Assembly: GCA_017433375.1 (NCBI GenBank)
Contig: JAFRHG010000021.1
Span: 1-64,000, forward strand
DNA: 64,000 nucleotides
Direction of reading: 5' to 3'
DNA from: Bacillota bacterium
Lineage (GTDB): Bacteria; Bacillota; Clostridia; Peptostreptococcales; Anaerovoracaceae
Shown: positions 52,743 to 61,381 of the stretch, piece after piece
How positions within the stretch are numbered: the stretch's first letter is position 1
Layout of the letters: each line of letters begins with the position of its first letter
Program-made: the position numbers and the translations under genes
The notes under the pieces: generated by a model
Database searches by the model: none
What the model was told of the DNA's origin: nothing
What the model saw: the letters and a program-made list of their open reading frames with translations, nothing else

Positions 52743-53891
52743 CTATTCTTCGTCATCTTTCATGCCTTCCGTGCGCTCCAGTTCCCACTCCATGTCGTTG
52801 ACCAGATCCCGCTTGACGTTCATCTTATGGTCGGCGTAGAGCTGGGTCGTGGTGACCTGCTCGTGGTCCAGCAGGGCCTGCACATCGAAGATGGAATTGC
52901 CCCGGCCGATCAGGCTGGTGGCTGCCGTGGCCCGCAGTTTGTGGGGGCTGTAGCCTCCCCGGCGGGAAACGGACATGCCGATGGAAGTATATTTTTTGAC
53001 CAGATCCCGGATGGACCGCTCGGTCATCCGCTTACCCTGCAGGGAAAGGAACAGAGCGTCCTGGTGCTCCTCCAGCAGCTCGTCATCCCGGGGACGCTCG
53101 TTTTCGATGTAATCGGTGACTACCTCAGTGACGGAACGGTTCAGGGGCATGACCACCTCCTTGTCCCGCTTGCGGTAGATCTTGAACTCGCCCCGGGCGA
53201 AATTAAACGAAGAGACATTCAGCTGCTGCAGCTCGAAGAGCCGAAGCCCGTAGGTCAGGAACAGGATCAGAATGGCCTTGTCCCGCTTCTTCGTCTTCTC
53301 CCAGTACTGCCGCTCCTTGTCCGTCAGGCGGGCGCCCGTGGACACCGCGTCCAGCATGATCATTACCTCGTCGTCCTGGAGGGCCTTGATTTCCCTCTCC
53401 CCCGCCTTGGGCACCCGGATGGGGTTGAACCCGTCGGTGATGTTCTTCTCCAGAAGGCCGTCCCGGTAGAGCTGCTTGAAGAGGACGGACACGGAGGATT
53501 TCTTTCGGGCAAGGGTCTTATTGCCGTTCTGGTAGACGGTAACGCCCTCTTCCCCTTCCACTGTGTATTCCCGGCACCAGTCGATGAACATATTCACGTC
53601 AACGGCCAGGATTTCCTTGAATTCCTCCAGCCTGATCTCCTTCGGCACCTCCGCCTCCGTCAGATCCGTCTCCCGGATCAGGTACTGGCAGAAAAACCGC
53701 ACGTCCCGCAGGTAGTTCAGCCGGGTCAGGGGCAGGACGTTGCCCCGAAGATAAGCGAAATAACCCCTCATGAAACCGGGGAGCTGGCGCTGAATGGCTT
53801 CGCACTCCTTTTCGATCTCATGCTGGCGCATCACCACGTTGTCCGGCTTATCGCTCCGGTTATGCAGTTTTACTTTCCTTCCTTCAGCCAT
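52743..53891 (-). CDS. Tyrosine recombinase (Xer-like)
   Basis: 382 residues, longer than the usual 300 of XerC/D. A SAM-like N-terminal domain is followed by the catalytic domain with the first Arg in LTYGLRLFELQQL, the HxxR box in PHKLRATAATSLI, the second His in LLDHEQVTTTQLY, and the Tyr nucleophile in that last motif. It overlaps miaA by 22 bases, which ties it to the mutS-mutL-miaA transcript rather than to a mobile element. A housekeeping dimer-resolution role is likely but no dif site is seen here. Confidence 0.85.
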   Translation of the reverse strand: MAEGRKVKLHNRSDKPDNVVMRQHEIEKECEAIQRQLPGFMRGYFAYLRGNVLPLTRLNYLRDVRFFCQYLIRETDLTEAEVPKEIRLEEFKEILAVDVNMFIDWCREYTVEGEEGVTVYQNGNKTLARKKSSVSVLFKQLYRDGLLEKNITDGFNPIRVPKAGEREIKALQDDEVMIMLDAVSTGARLTDKERQYWEKTKKRDKAILILFLTYGLRLFELQQLNVSSFNFARGEFKIYRKRDKEVVMPLNRSVTEVVTDYIENERPRDDELLEEHQDALFLSLQGKRMTERSIRDLVKKYTSIGMSVSRRGGYSPHKLRATAATSLIGRGNSIFDVQALLDHEQVTTTQLYADHKMNVKRDLVNDMEWELERTEGMKDDEE

Positions 53892-54811
53892 CGAAGCACG
53901 TCCTCCGCCGCTTCTTCTGTCGATTCTACGCCGGTCAGGTCGAACCAGGTCATGTCCGGATACCGGCGGAACCAGGTAAGCTGCCGTTTGGCGTAATGCC
54001 GGGTGTTTTTCTTGATTTGGTCCACAGCCTCATCCAGGGCCGTTTCGCCGCTTAAAAAGGCAATCAGCTCCTTGTAGCCTATGCCCTGCATGGAGATGTC
54101 CTCCGCCGTAAGGCCTGAAGCGGTCAGCCGGCGGACTTCCTCCAGCAGCCCCCGCTCCATCATCTCATCCACCCGCCGGTCGATCCGCCCATAAAGCACG
54201 GACCGGTCCATGGTCAGGCCAATGAGGACCGGATCGATGTCCGGATTCTCCTTCCGGATATCCTGAAACTCCTGGACCCGTTCCTCGCCCAGTTCCAGCC
54301 GTTCCAGGGCGCGGATGATCTTTTTCACGTTGTTGGGATGGATTCTTGCGGCGGCATCGGGATCCCGCTGGGCCAGTTCCCGGTGAAGGGCTTCTCCCCC
54401 CTCTTCCTCCGCCCGGCGCTCCAGCGCGCCGCGCAGCCGGGAATCCTTCGGGCCGTCGCCGAAATCCATCTCGTAGAGGATCCCGTTCAGATACAGGCCC
54501 GTTCCCCCGCAGACGACGGGCAGTTTCCCCCGTCCGGCGATGTCTCCGATGGCCTCCCTGGCCATCCTGGCATACTTCGCCGCGCTGAACTCTTCCATCG
54601 GATCCGCCACATCGATGAGGTGATGGGGGATCCTCGCCTGCTCCTCCGCTGTGGGCTTGGCGCTGCCGATGTCCATTCCCCGATAGACCTGCATGGAATC
54701 ACAGGAGATGATCTCTCCCTCAAGGCTTTCGGCCAGTTTCATGGCCAGTGCGCTCTTTCCCGACGCCGTGGGGCCGGCGATCACCAGGATCCGTGTCTTC
54801 TCTCCCCTCAT
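53870..54811 (-). CDS. miaA: tRNA dimethylallyltransferase
   Basis: Adds the dimethylallyl group to A37 of UNN-reading tRNAs; 313 residues. P-loop IAGPTASGKSALAMKLA at the N-terminus, ISCDSMQVYRGMDIGSAKP, HHLIDVADPMEEFSAAKY and VVCGGTGLYLNGI are diagnostic. It uses dimethylallyl diphosphate, a product of the isoprenoid pathway whose dxs and ispA genes are at the upstream end of this block. It follows mutL by 2 bases. Confidence 0.96.
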   Translation of the reverse strand: MRGEKTRILVIAGPTASGKSALAMKLAESLEGEIISCDSMQVYRGMDIGSAKPTAEEQARIPHHLIDVADPMEEFSAAKYARMAREAIGDIAGRGKLPVVCGGTGLYLNGILYEMDFGDGPKDSRLRGALERRAEEEGGEALHRELAQRDPDAAARIHPNNVKKIIRALERLELGEERVQEFQDIRKENPDIDPVLIGLTMDRSVLYGRIDRRVDEMMERGLLEEVRRLTASGLTAEDISMQGIGYKELIAFLSGETALDEAVDQIKKNTRHYAKRQLTWFRRYPDMTWFDLTGVESTEEAAEDVLRWLKEGK

Positions 54812-54813
54812 CC

Positions 54814-56706
54814 TCAGACCCTCCGGAACAGCTTTTCCAGGTCACGGCGGCTCATTTTCACGATGGTTGGCCGGCCGTGGGGGCAGGAATAGGGATTGCC
54901 GCAGGCGAAAAGCTGCTGCAGCAGGGCATCCGCCTCCTCAGGATGGAGGGCATCCCCCGCCTTCACCGCGGATTTGCAGGACCGGACGATCAGCCGGTCC
55001 AGAGAGGCGAACCGGCTCAGATCCGGATGCTCCTCCAGCTCGATGAAGAACTGGCGCAGGAACTCCTCCGCCTCGCCTTCCGCCAGAAAGGCCGGGATCT
55101 CCCGGACCAGATAGACCCGTTCCCCGAAATTCTCAATATCGTAGCCCATGCGGCGCACGTAATCGATCCAGTCTTCCTCGGCGGCCTCCACATCGGCGGA
55201 AACGGGGAACTGCAAAGGCACCAGCATGGCCTGCCTCACCTTCTCCTCTTCCCGGTACTGGCGCAGGAACCGCTCATAGTAGATCCGCTCGTGGGCGGCG
55301 TGCTGGTCGATCAGGTACAGGGACTCCCCGTCGGTGGTGATCAGGTAGGTTTCAAAGGCGATCCCGATGATGCGAAGAGCCGGGATGTCCAGCCGCATCC
55401 GGCCTGCCGGGCCGGTTTCGGCCACTTTTGGCGCCGGTTCCTCAGGTTCGGCTTCCCGTCTCATTGTTTCCAATACATATTTTACGTCAACCTGTTCACC
55501 GGAGCCGGATCTGGCATCAGCCGGATCATCCTTGCGGCGGAAGGGGTCCGTATCAGCCCTCGAACTAACGGCAGCGGCGGCTATGAGGCCGTCTTTAGCC
55601 TCACCGGCACTGTCCTGCCCGCCCGGTACTGCTCCCGCAGCGTCCTCATCTCCGGCCGTGTTCAGGTCCTCCCCGGCCGGGGTTGCCTTTGCCAGCCTCT
55701 CCCCGTCCACCCGGGGCACGGACTGGGCGCCCATGAGGGCCTTCCTCACGGCTCCCTCGATGAAATCCTCGATCTGGAAGGGATCGTCGAAGCGGATCTC
55801 CTTCTTCGTGGGGTGCACGTTCACGTCCAGGATCTCCGGCGGCACGGACAGGAACAGGAATGCCAGGGGGAAACGGCCCGTAAACAGCCGCTCCTTATAG
55901 GCCTTCTCCAGTCCCCTCTCCATGGAACCGGAGGAGACGATCCGCCCGTTGACACAGAAGATCTGCCGGTTCCGGGAGGCCGATGACAGCCCCGGCGAGG
56001 ACACGAATCCCCGGACCACCCAGCCGTTCATCCGGTCGTCCACGGGAATCAGATCCTTTTCCAGGTCCCGGCCGTAGATCCGCAGGATGTTGTCCAGGAT
56101 ATTCCCCTTTCCCGAGGTCTGGATCACGTCCTTTTTGCCGCTGATCAGCCGGAACTTCACATCCGGGTAGGCCAGGGCCATGCGGGAGAGCAGATCGGTG
56201 ATCCGGCGCCCTTCCGCGCTGTCCGAACCCAGGAATTTGCGCCTTGCCGGCAGGTTATAAAACAGGTCGTGGACCGTGATTGTCGTGCCGTGGGGACAGC
56301 CGATGGCCGTGTTGGAGAGGACTTCACTGCCCTCCACCACCAGATGGCGGCCCGTTTTCTCCTCCGCCGTCTTGGTGATCATCTCCACCCGGCTGACGGC
56401 GCAGATGCTGGCCAGGGCCTCCCCGCGGAAGCCCAGGGTGCCGATGGCGTCCAGATCCTTTTCCTTTTCGATCTTGCTGGTGGCGTGGCGGCGGAAAGCC
56501 AGCTCCACATCCTCCCAGGGAATGCCGCATCCGTCGTCGGTTACCCGCAGATACTCCTTGCCGCCGCCCCGGAGGGAGACGGTGATGGAGCCGGCCCCGG
56601 CGTCCAGGGCGTTTTCCACCAGTTCCTTGACGATGGAAACCGGCCGGTCGATGACTTCGCCGGCGGCGATCTTATCCGCTACGTTTTTGTCCAGTACTCT
56701 GATCAT
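54814..56706 (-). CDS. mutL: DNA mismatch repair protein MutL
   Basis: 630 residues. GHKL ATPase: ELVENALDAGAGSITV, DDGCGIPWEDVELAFRRHATSKI and GFRGEALASI. A low-complexity linker (about 350-440) separates it from the C-terminal dimer/endonuclease domain, with DQHAAHERIYYERF and the C-terminal ACGNPYSCPHGRPTIV typical of MutL homologues with nuclease activity. It overlaps mutS by 4 bases. Confidence 0.96.
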   Translation of the reverse strand: MIRVLDKNVADKIAAGEVIDRPVSIVKELVENALDAGAGSITVSLRGGGKEYLRVTDDGCGIPWEDVELAFRRHATSKIEKEKDLDAIGTLGFRGEALASICAVSRVEMITKTAEEKTGRHLVVEGSEVLSNTAIGCPHGTTITVHDLFYNLPARRKFLGSDSAEGRRITDLLSRMALAYPDVKFRLISGKKDVIQTSGKGNILDNILRIYGRDLEKDLIPVDDRMNGWVVRGFVSSPGLSSASRNRQIFCVNGRIVSSGSMERGLEKAYKERLFTGRFPLAFLFLSVPPEILDVNVHPTKKEIRFDDPFQIEDFIEGAVRKALMGAQSVPRVDGERLAKATPAGEDLNTAGDEDAAGAVPGGQDSAGEAKDGLIAAAAVSSRADTDPFRRKDDPADARSGSGEQVDVKYVLETMRREAEPEEPAPKVAETGPAGRMRLDIPALRIIGIAFETYLITTDGESLYLIDQHAAHERIYYERFLRQYREEEKVRQAMLVPLQFPVSADVEAAEEDWIDYVRRMGYDIENFGERVYLVREIPAFLAEGEAEEFLRQFFIELEEHPDLSRFASLDRLIVRSCKSAVKAGDALHPEEADALLQQLFACGNPYSCPHGRPTIVKMSRRDLEKLFRRV

Positions 56707-59354
56707 GTCAGGTGTTCCTTCAGTTCTTCCAGTATGCTCAGCGCCTGGGAAGGCGTGGTATTCATCAGATCCAGGCTGCGGATCCGCTCCGAAACAGGAT
56801 CCGGCACCTGGGCGAAGAGGGACAGCTGTTCCCCGGCAGCCGGCTCTCCGGCGGCCTCACCGGCGCTCTCCTCCCCGTTGAAGGCGTTTCGGGGATCATC
56901 CATCAGCGCTTCCTTATTGTCCCGCATATCGTCGCTCAGGGCGTCCAGATGGCGCTGAGCGTCTTCCAGAAGCTCCCTGGGCACGCCGGCCAGCCTGGCC
57001 ACATGGATGCCGTAACTGCGGCTGGCCCTGCCCTCCACGATCCGGTGAAGGAAGACCACCTCGCCGTTTTCCTCGGCCACGTCCACGTTCAGGTTGCGCA
57101 CCCCCTCCAGCATGCCCTCCAGCACGGTCATCTCGTGGTAATGGGTGGCGAACAGGGTGCGGATGCGACGCTGGGGACGGCACAGGAACTCCGCCGCCGC
57201 CCAGGCGATGGACAGGCCGTCGTAGGTGCTGGTCCCCCGCCCGATCTCATCCAGGATCACCAGGCTCCGCTCCGTGGCGGAATTCAGGATATAGGCCAGT
57301 TCGCTCATCTCCACGTAGAAGGTGCTCTGCCCCTGGGCCAGGTTGTCCGAAGCCCCGATCCGGGTGAAGATCCGGTCGCAGACGCCGATCCGGGCCCCCG
57401 TGGCGGGCACGAAGCAGCCGGCCTGGGCCATGAGGACGATCAGGGCGGTCTGCCGCATATAGGTAGACTTGCCGGACATGTTGGGTCCGGTGATGATCAG
57501 CATGCTGGCCTGCTGCCGGTCGATCCAGGTATCGTTGGAGACGAAGAGTCCGTCCCGGATGGTCTGCTCGATCACCGGATGCCTTCCCCTCTCGATGGAG
57601 ACCACATCCCCGTCATCCACCCGGGGACGGGTGTATTCGTTCTTTTCACTGACGTGGGCGAAGGACAGGAGCACGTCCAGGGCGGCGATGGCGCCGCTGG
57701 TCTCCTGGATGTCCGGGATCCTCTCCTGCAGCCTGAGCCGGATATCGGTAAACAGCTGGTATTCCAACTTGTTGATCTCATTTTCCGCGTTGAGGACCAG
57801 CCGCTCCGTTTCCTTCAGCTGGGGCGTGACGAAGCGTTCGCTTCCCACCAGGGTCTGCTTGCGGATATAGTCCTCCGGCACCAGATCGTAGGCGGATTTG
57901 GTGACCTCAAGATAGTAGCCGAAGACCTTGTTGTACCCCACCTTCAGCTTCTTGATGCCGGTCCTCTCCCTCTCCTTCTGCTCCAGGGAGGCGATCCACT
58001 CCCGGGCGTCCCGGATGGAGAGTTTCAGATCATCCAGTTCCTCGGAAAAGCCTTCCCGGATCACCCCGCCCTCGGCGATGGTCATGGGCGGCTCGTCCAC
58101 TATACTGCGGCTGATCAGATCGTACACGTCCTGAAGGCTGTGGATCTCGTCGTGGAGCTGCTGCAGCAGTTCCGAGCGGCAGCCGGACAGGTCCTCCCGG
58201 ATATCGGGAAGCACGGCGCAGGAACCCTGGAGGGCGATGAGGTCCCTTCCGTTGGCTTTGCCCGTGGCTACCCTTCCCGCCAGACGCTCGAAGTCGTAGA
58301 TCTGCTTCAGCGCCTCCTTCAGATCGTTGCGCAGAAGGGGCTCGTCCACCAGCTCCTCCACCGCGTCCAGGCGGGCGTTGATCCTGGCCGTATCGTTCAG
58401 CGGCTCCCTCAGCCACTGCTTCATCCGCCGGGAGCCCATGGCCGTATGGGTCCGGTCCAGCACGCCCAGCAGGGACCCCTGCACCCGGTTTTCGTAGAGG
58501 GTCTCCGTCAGCTCCAGATTCCGGATAGTGGCTTTGTCCAGGGCCATATGGTCCCCCAGAGCGTAGACATCCAACCGGGAAATATGGGACAGATCGGTCT
58601 TCTGGGTGTCGGCGATATACAAAAGCAACGCCCCCAGGGCGACCTGGCCGGGACCGTTCTCCGTGATGCCCAGGCCCTGGAGGGAATCAGCGTGAAACTG
58701 CATGCGGATCCTGTCCGCAGCCGCGTCAGCCCGGTAAAAGGCCTCACCGGTGCGGTTGACGCAGGCGCCGGTGATCTGCTCGATCTCCTCCCCGTCCAGA
58801 CGGTCGAAGGTCTCCTGATCCATGAGGATCTCCCTGGCCCGGATCCGGACCAGTTCGTTGAGCAGAGACTCCCTGGAGCCCTGTCCCGACAGCTCGGTCA
58901 GGGCGGTCTCGCCGGTGGAGATGTCGCAGTAGGCCAGGCCGATCCCCTCCCCGCCCAGGTGAACGGAGGCGATGTAGTTGTTCTCGTTCTCCTTCAGCAT
59001 GGCACCCGAAAGGAGCGTGCCCGGCGTCACGATCTGGACGACCTCACGATTCACCAGGCCCTTGGCCTGGGCCGGGTCTTCCGTCTGCTCGCAGATGGCC
59101 ACCCGGTAGCCCTTGTCGATCAGGCGCGCAATATAAGTATCCGCGGAATGGAAAGGGACTCCACACATCGGAGCCCTTTCTTCCAAACCGCAGCTTTTGC
59201 CTGTCAATGTCAGTTCCAGTTCCCGGGACACCAGTTTCGCGTCCTCGAAGAACATCTCATAGAAATCGCCGAGACGGAAAAACAGAATCTCATCGGGATG
59301 TTGTTCCTTGATGTCGAGATACTGCCGCATCATGGGCGAAAGTTTTGATGCCAT
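56703..59354 (-). CDS. mutS: DNA mismatch repair protein MutS
   Basis: 883 residues. The mismatch-binding domain begins LSPMMRQYLDIKEQHPDEILFFRLGDFYEMF (the Phe-x-Glu mismatch wedge lies in this region). The ATPase has Walker A ITGPNMSGKSTYMRQ, LVILDEIGRGTSTYDGLSIAWA and FATHYHEMTVLE. ATG 59354 follows GGGAG by 5 bases. It is followed by mutL, miaA and xer in one transcript. Confidence 0.96.
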   Translation of the reverse strand: MASKLSPMMRQYLDIKEQHPDEILFFRLGDFYEMFFEDAKLVSRELELTLTGKSCGLEERAPMCGVPFHSADTYIARLIDKGYRVAICEQTEDPAQAKGLVNREVVQIVTPGTLLSGAMLKENENNYIASVHLGGEGIGLAYCDISTGETALTELSGQGSRESLLNELVRIRAREILMDQETFDRLDGEEIEQITGACVNRTGEAFYRADAAADRIRMQFHADSLQGLGITENGPGQVALGALLLYIADTQKTDLSHISRLDVYALGDHMALDKATIRNLELTETLYENRVQGSLLGVLDRTHTAMGSRRMKQWLREPLNDTARINARLDAVEELVDEPLLRNDLKEALKQIYDFERLAGRVATGKANGRDLIALQGSCAVLPDIREDLSGCRSELLQQLHDEIHSLQDVYDLISRSIVDEPPMTIAEGGVIREGFSEELDDLKLSIRDAREWIASLEQKERERTGIKKLKVGYNKVFGYYLEVTKSAYDLVPEDYIRKQTLVGSERFVTPQLKETERLVLNAENEINKLEYQLFTDIRLRLQERIPDIQETSGAIAALDVLLSFAHVSEKNEYTRPRVDDGDVVSIERGRHPVIEQTIRDGLFVSNDTWIDRQQASMLIITGPNMSGKSTYMRQTALIVLMAQAGCFVPATGARIGVCDRIFTRIGASDNLAQGQSTFYVEMSELAYILNSATERSLVILDEIGRGTSTYDGLSIAWAAAEFLCRPQRRIRTLFATHYHEMTVLEGMLEGVRNLNVDVAEENGEVVFLHRIVEGRASRSYGIHVARLAGVPRELLEDAQRHLDALSDDMRDNKEALMDDPRNAFNGEESAGEAAGEPAAGEQLSLFAQVPDPVSERIRSLDLMNTTPSQALSILEELKEHLT

Positions 59355-59363
59355 GAGCACTCC

Positions 59364-60554
59364 CTATCTGTTCTTGTAAGCCTCGATGCCCAGGCGGATC
59401 AGCTCGGCGCCTCTGCGCATGGATTCCTGATTCAGCACATAGGCGATACGCATTTCGTTCTTGCCCAGTCCCGGAGTCGCGTAGAATCCGGCCGCCGGAG
59501 CGAACATGACCGTCTCGCCCTTGTCGTCGAATTCCTTCAGCAGGAACATCAGGAAGTCCTCCGCGTCCTCCACCGGCAGTTTGCAGGTGAGGTAGAAGGC
59601 TCCGCCGGGCTTCTGGCAGACCACGCCGGGGATCTTGATCAGTTCCTCGTAGGCGGCGTTTCTTCTGCCTTCGTATTCCGCCTTGGCCTCCTTGTAGTAG
59701 TCTTTATCCAGCCGGTACAGGGCGGCCGCGCCTACCTGCTCCAGCGTCGGGCAGCACAGTCTTCCCTGGGCCAGCTTCAGGATGCCGCTCATGAGTTCCT
59801 TGTTCTTGCTCATGACGCAGCCCACGCGGGCGCCGCAGGCGGAGAACCGCTTGGAGACGGAGTCGACGATGGCCACACGGTCAGCCAGATCATCCAGCAT
59901 GCCGAAGGAGGTGACGTCTCTGCCGTCATAGGCGAATTCACGGTATACTTCGTCGGAAATGATCCACAGATCGTGTTCTTTGGCGATCTCGCCCACCAGC
60001 TTCATCTCGTCCAGGGTCAGCACCCGGCCCGTCGGGTTGCCCGGGCTGATGCAGCAGATGGCCTTGGTGTTCTCCGTAATGGCCCCTTCGATCAGTTCCC
60101 GGTCCGCCCAGGCGTAACCGTCTTCCGCCTTGGTGGTGATGGGCACCAGGCTGCCGTTGACCTGGTTGCAGAATGTATTGTAATTGGTGTAGAAAGGCTC
60201 GGCGATGATCGCTTCCTCTCCCGGGTTGAGCAGCGCGGTGAAGATCATGGTCAGAGCTTCGGAACCGCCGTTGGTGATCAGGATATCCTCACGGGCAAAC
60301 TCCATATCGTACTGCTTGTTGTAATCGATGATGGCGTCCACCAGCTCGGTGACACCGCCGGACTCCGCGTAGGCGATGACCTTCTTGTCAAAGTCGCGAA
60401 TCGCGTCCATGAAGCACTCCGGGGTCTCAACGTCAGGCTGTCCGATGTTCAGACGATAAACCTTCTTCCCCTCAGCCTCCGCCTCAAAGGCGTAAGTATT
60501 AAAGCGCCTGATGGGTGAAAACTGCATTGCCGCCACTCTCTTGGATACATCCAT
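59364..60554 (-). CDS. PLP-dependent aminotransferase (class I/II)
   Basis: 396 residues, AspC/AlaT-like fold-type I aminotransferase. N-terminal RRFNTYAFEAEAEGKKVYRLNIGQPDVETP, NGGSEALTMIFTAL, ICCISPGNPTGRVL, DEVYREFAYDGR, and the cofactor lysine in IVDSVSKRFSACGARVGC. It probably moves amino groups of aspartate, alanine or aromatic amino acids. GGAGG precedes the start; mutS follows after 9 bases. Confidence 0.9.
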   Translation of the reverse strand: MDVSKRVAAMQFSPIRRFNTYAFEAEAEGKKVYRLNIGQPDVETPECFMDAIRDFDKKVIAYAESGGVTELVDAIIDYNKQYDMEFAREDILITNGGSEALTMIFTALLNPGEEAIIAEPFYTNYNTFCNQVNGSLVPITTKAEDGYAWADRELIEGAITENTKAICCISPGNPTGRVLTLDEMKLVGEIAKEHDLWIISDEVYREFAYDGRDVTSFGMLDDLADRVAIVDSVSKRFSACGARVGCVMSKNKELMSGILKLAQGRLCCPTLEQVGAAALYRLDKDYYKEAKAEYEGRRNAAYEELIKIPGVVCQKPGGAFYLTCKLPVEDAEDFLMFLLKEFDDKGETVMFAPAAGFYATPGLGKNEMRIAYVLNQESMRRGAELIRLGIEAYKNR

Positions 60555-60580
60555 TTTACATTTCCTCCTCTATAAATCAT

Positions 60581-61381
60581 TTACGTCAGGTCACGATGAG
60601 AGGCGCTGACCACCTGGTCAACCTCCTCATCACTGATCCCATTATCGCACAGTTTCTTCTCCATGAAAAGGAGATATTCGATATTTCCCTTGGTGCCCCG
60701 GACCGGCGAAAAATCAAGGCCGGAGGGATGCAGTCCGCAGTCCTCTCCGTAGCCGATCACCTGCCGGATCACCTGCCGGTGGACCTCCGGATCCCGGACG
60801 ATCCCCTTCTTTCCCACCTGCTCTCTGCCCGCCTCAAACTGGGGCTTCACCAGGCAGACCAGACGGCCCCCGTCCCGCAGCAGATCAGCGGCGACGGGAA
60901 GGACCAGGCGCAGGGAAATGAAGGACACATCGATGGAAATGAAATCCACGTCCCTGCCGATGGCATCCACGTCCAGATAGCGGACATTGGTCTTTTCCAT
61001 GTTGGTGATCCGGGGATCGTTGCGCAGCTTCCAGTCCAGCTGGCCGTATCCCACATCGATGCACCAGACGTGGTCGGCCCCGTTCTGCAGCATGCAGTCG
61101 GTGAAACCTCCGGTGGAGGCTCCGATATCCACCGCCTTCACCCCGGCAAGATCCAGGTCAAAGGCTTCAATGGCCCGGGCCAGCTTCAGCCCGCCCCGGC
61201 TCACGTAGGGACAGATATCCTCCTTCACCGCGATCTCCGCCTCCCGGTCCACCTGAGTGCCCGGCTTATCGGTGAGCTGTCCGTCCACGGTGATCAGACC
61301 GGCCATGATGGCCGCTTTTGCCTTTTCTCTGGAGGGGAACAGTTTCCGTTCCACCAGAAGAAGATCAAGCCTGTCCTTCAA
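60581..61381 (-). CDS. tlyA: TlyA family rRNA methyltransferase
   Basis: 266 residues. N-terminal S4 RNA-binding domain (DRLDLLLVERKLFPSREKAKAAIMAG) followed by a FtsJ-type methyltransferase with SAM motif VDIGASTGGFTDCML and the acidic site FISIDVSFISLRLVLP. Homologues make 2'-O-methylcytidine in 16S/23S rRNA, and some are described as haemolysins. It overlaps dxs by 17 bases, the usual Firmicute order ispA-dxs-tlyA. Confidence 0.93.
   Translation of the reverse strand: MKDRLDLLLVERKLFPSREKAKAAIMAGLITVDGQLTDKPGTQVDREAEIAVKEDICPYVSRGGLKLARAIEAFDLDLAGVKAVDIGASTGGFTDCMLQNGADHVWCIDVGYGQLDWKLRNDPRITNMEKTNVRYLDVDAIGRDVDFISIDVSFISLRLVLPVAADLLRDGGRLVCLVKPQFEAGREQVGKKGIVRDPEVHRQVIRQVIGYGEDCGLHPSGLDFSPVRGTKGNIEYLLFMEKKLCDNGISDEEVDQVVSASHRDLT

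Noticed and set aside
56712-59348. 878-codon plus-strand open frame opposite mutS
   Set aside because: Antisense shadow of a certain mutS gene.
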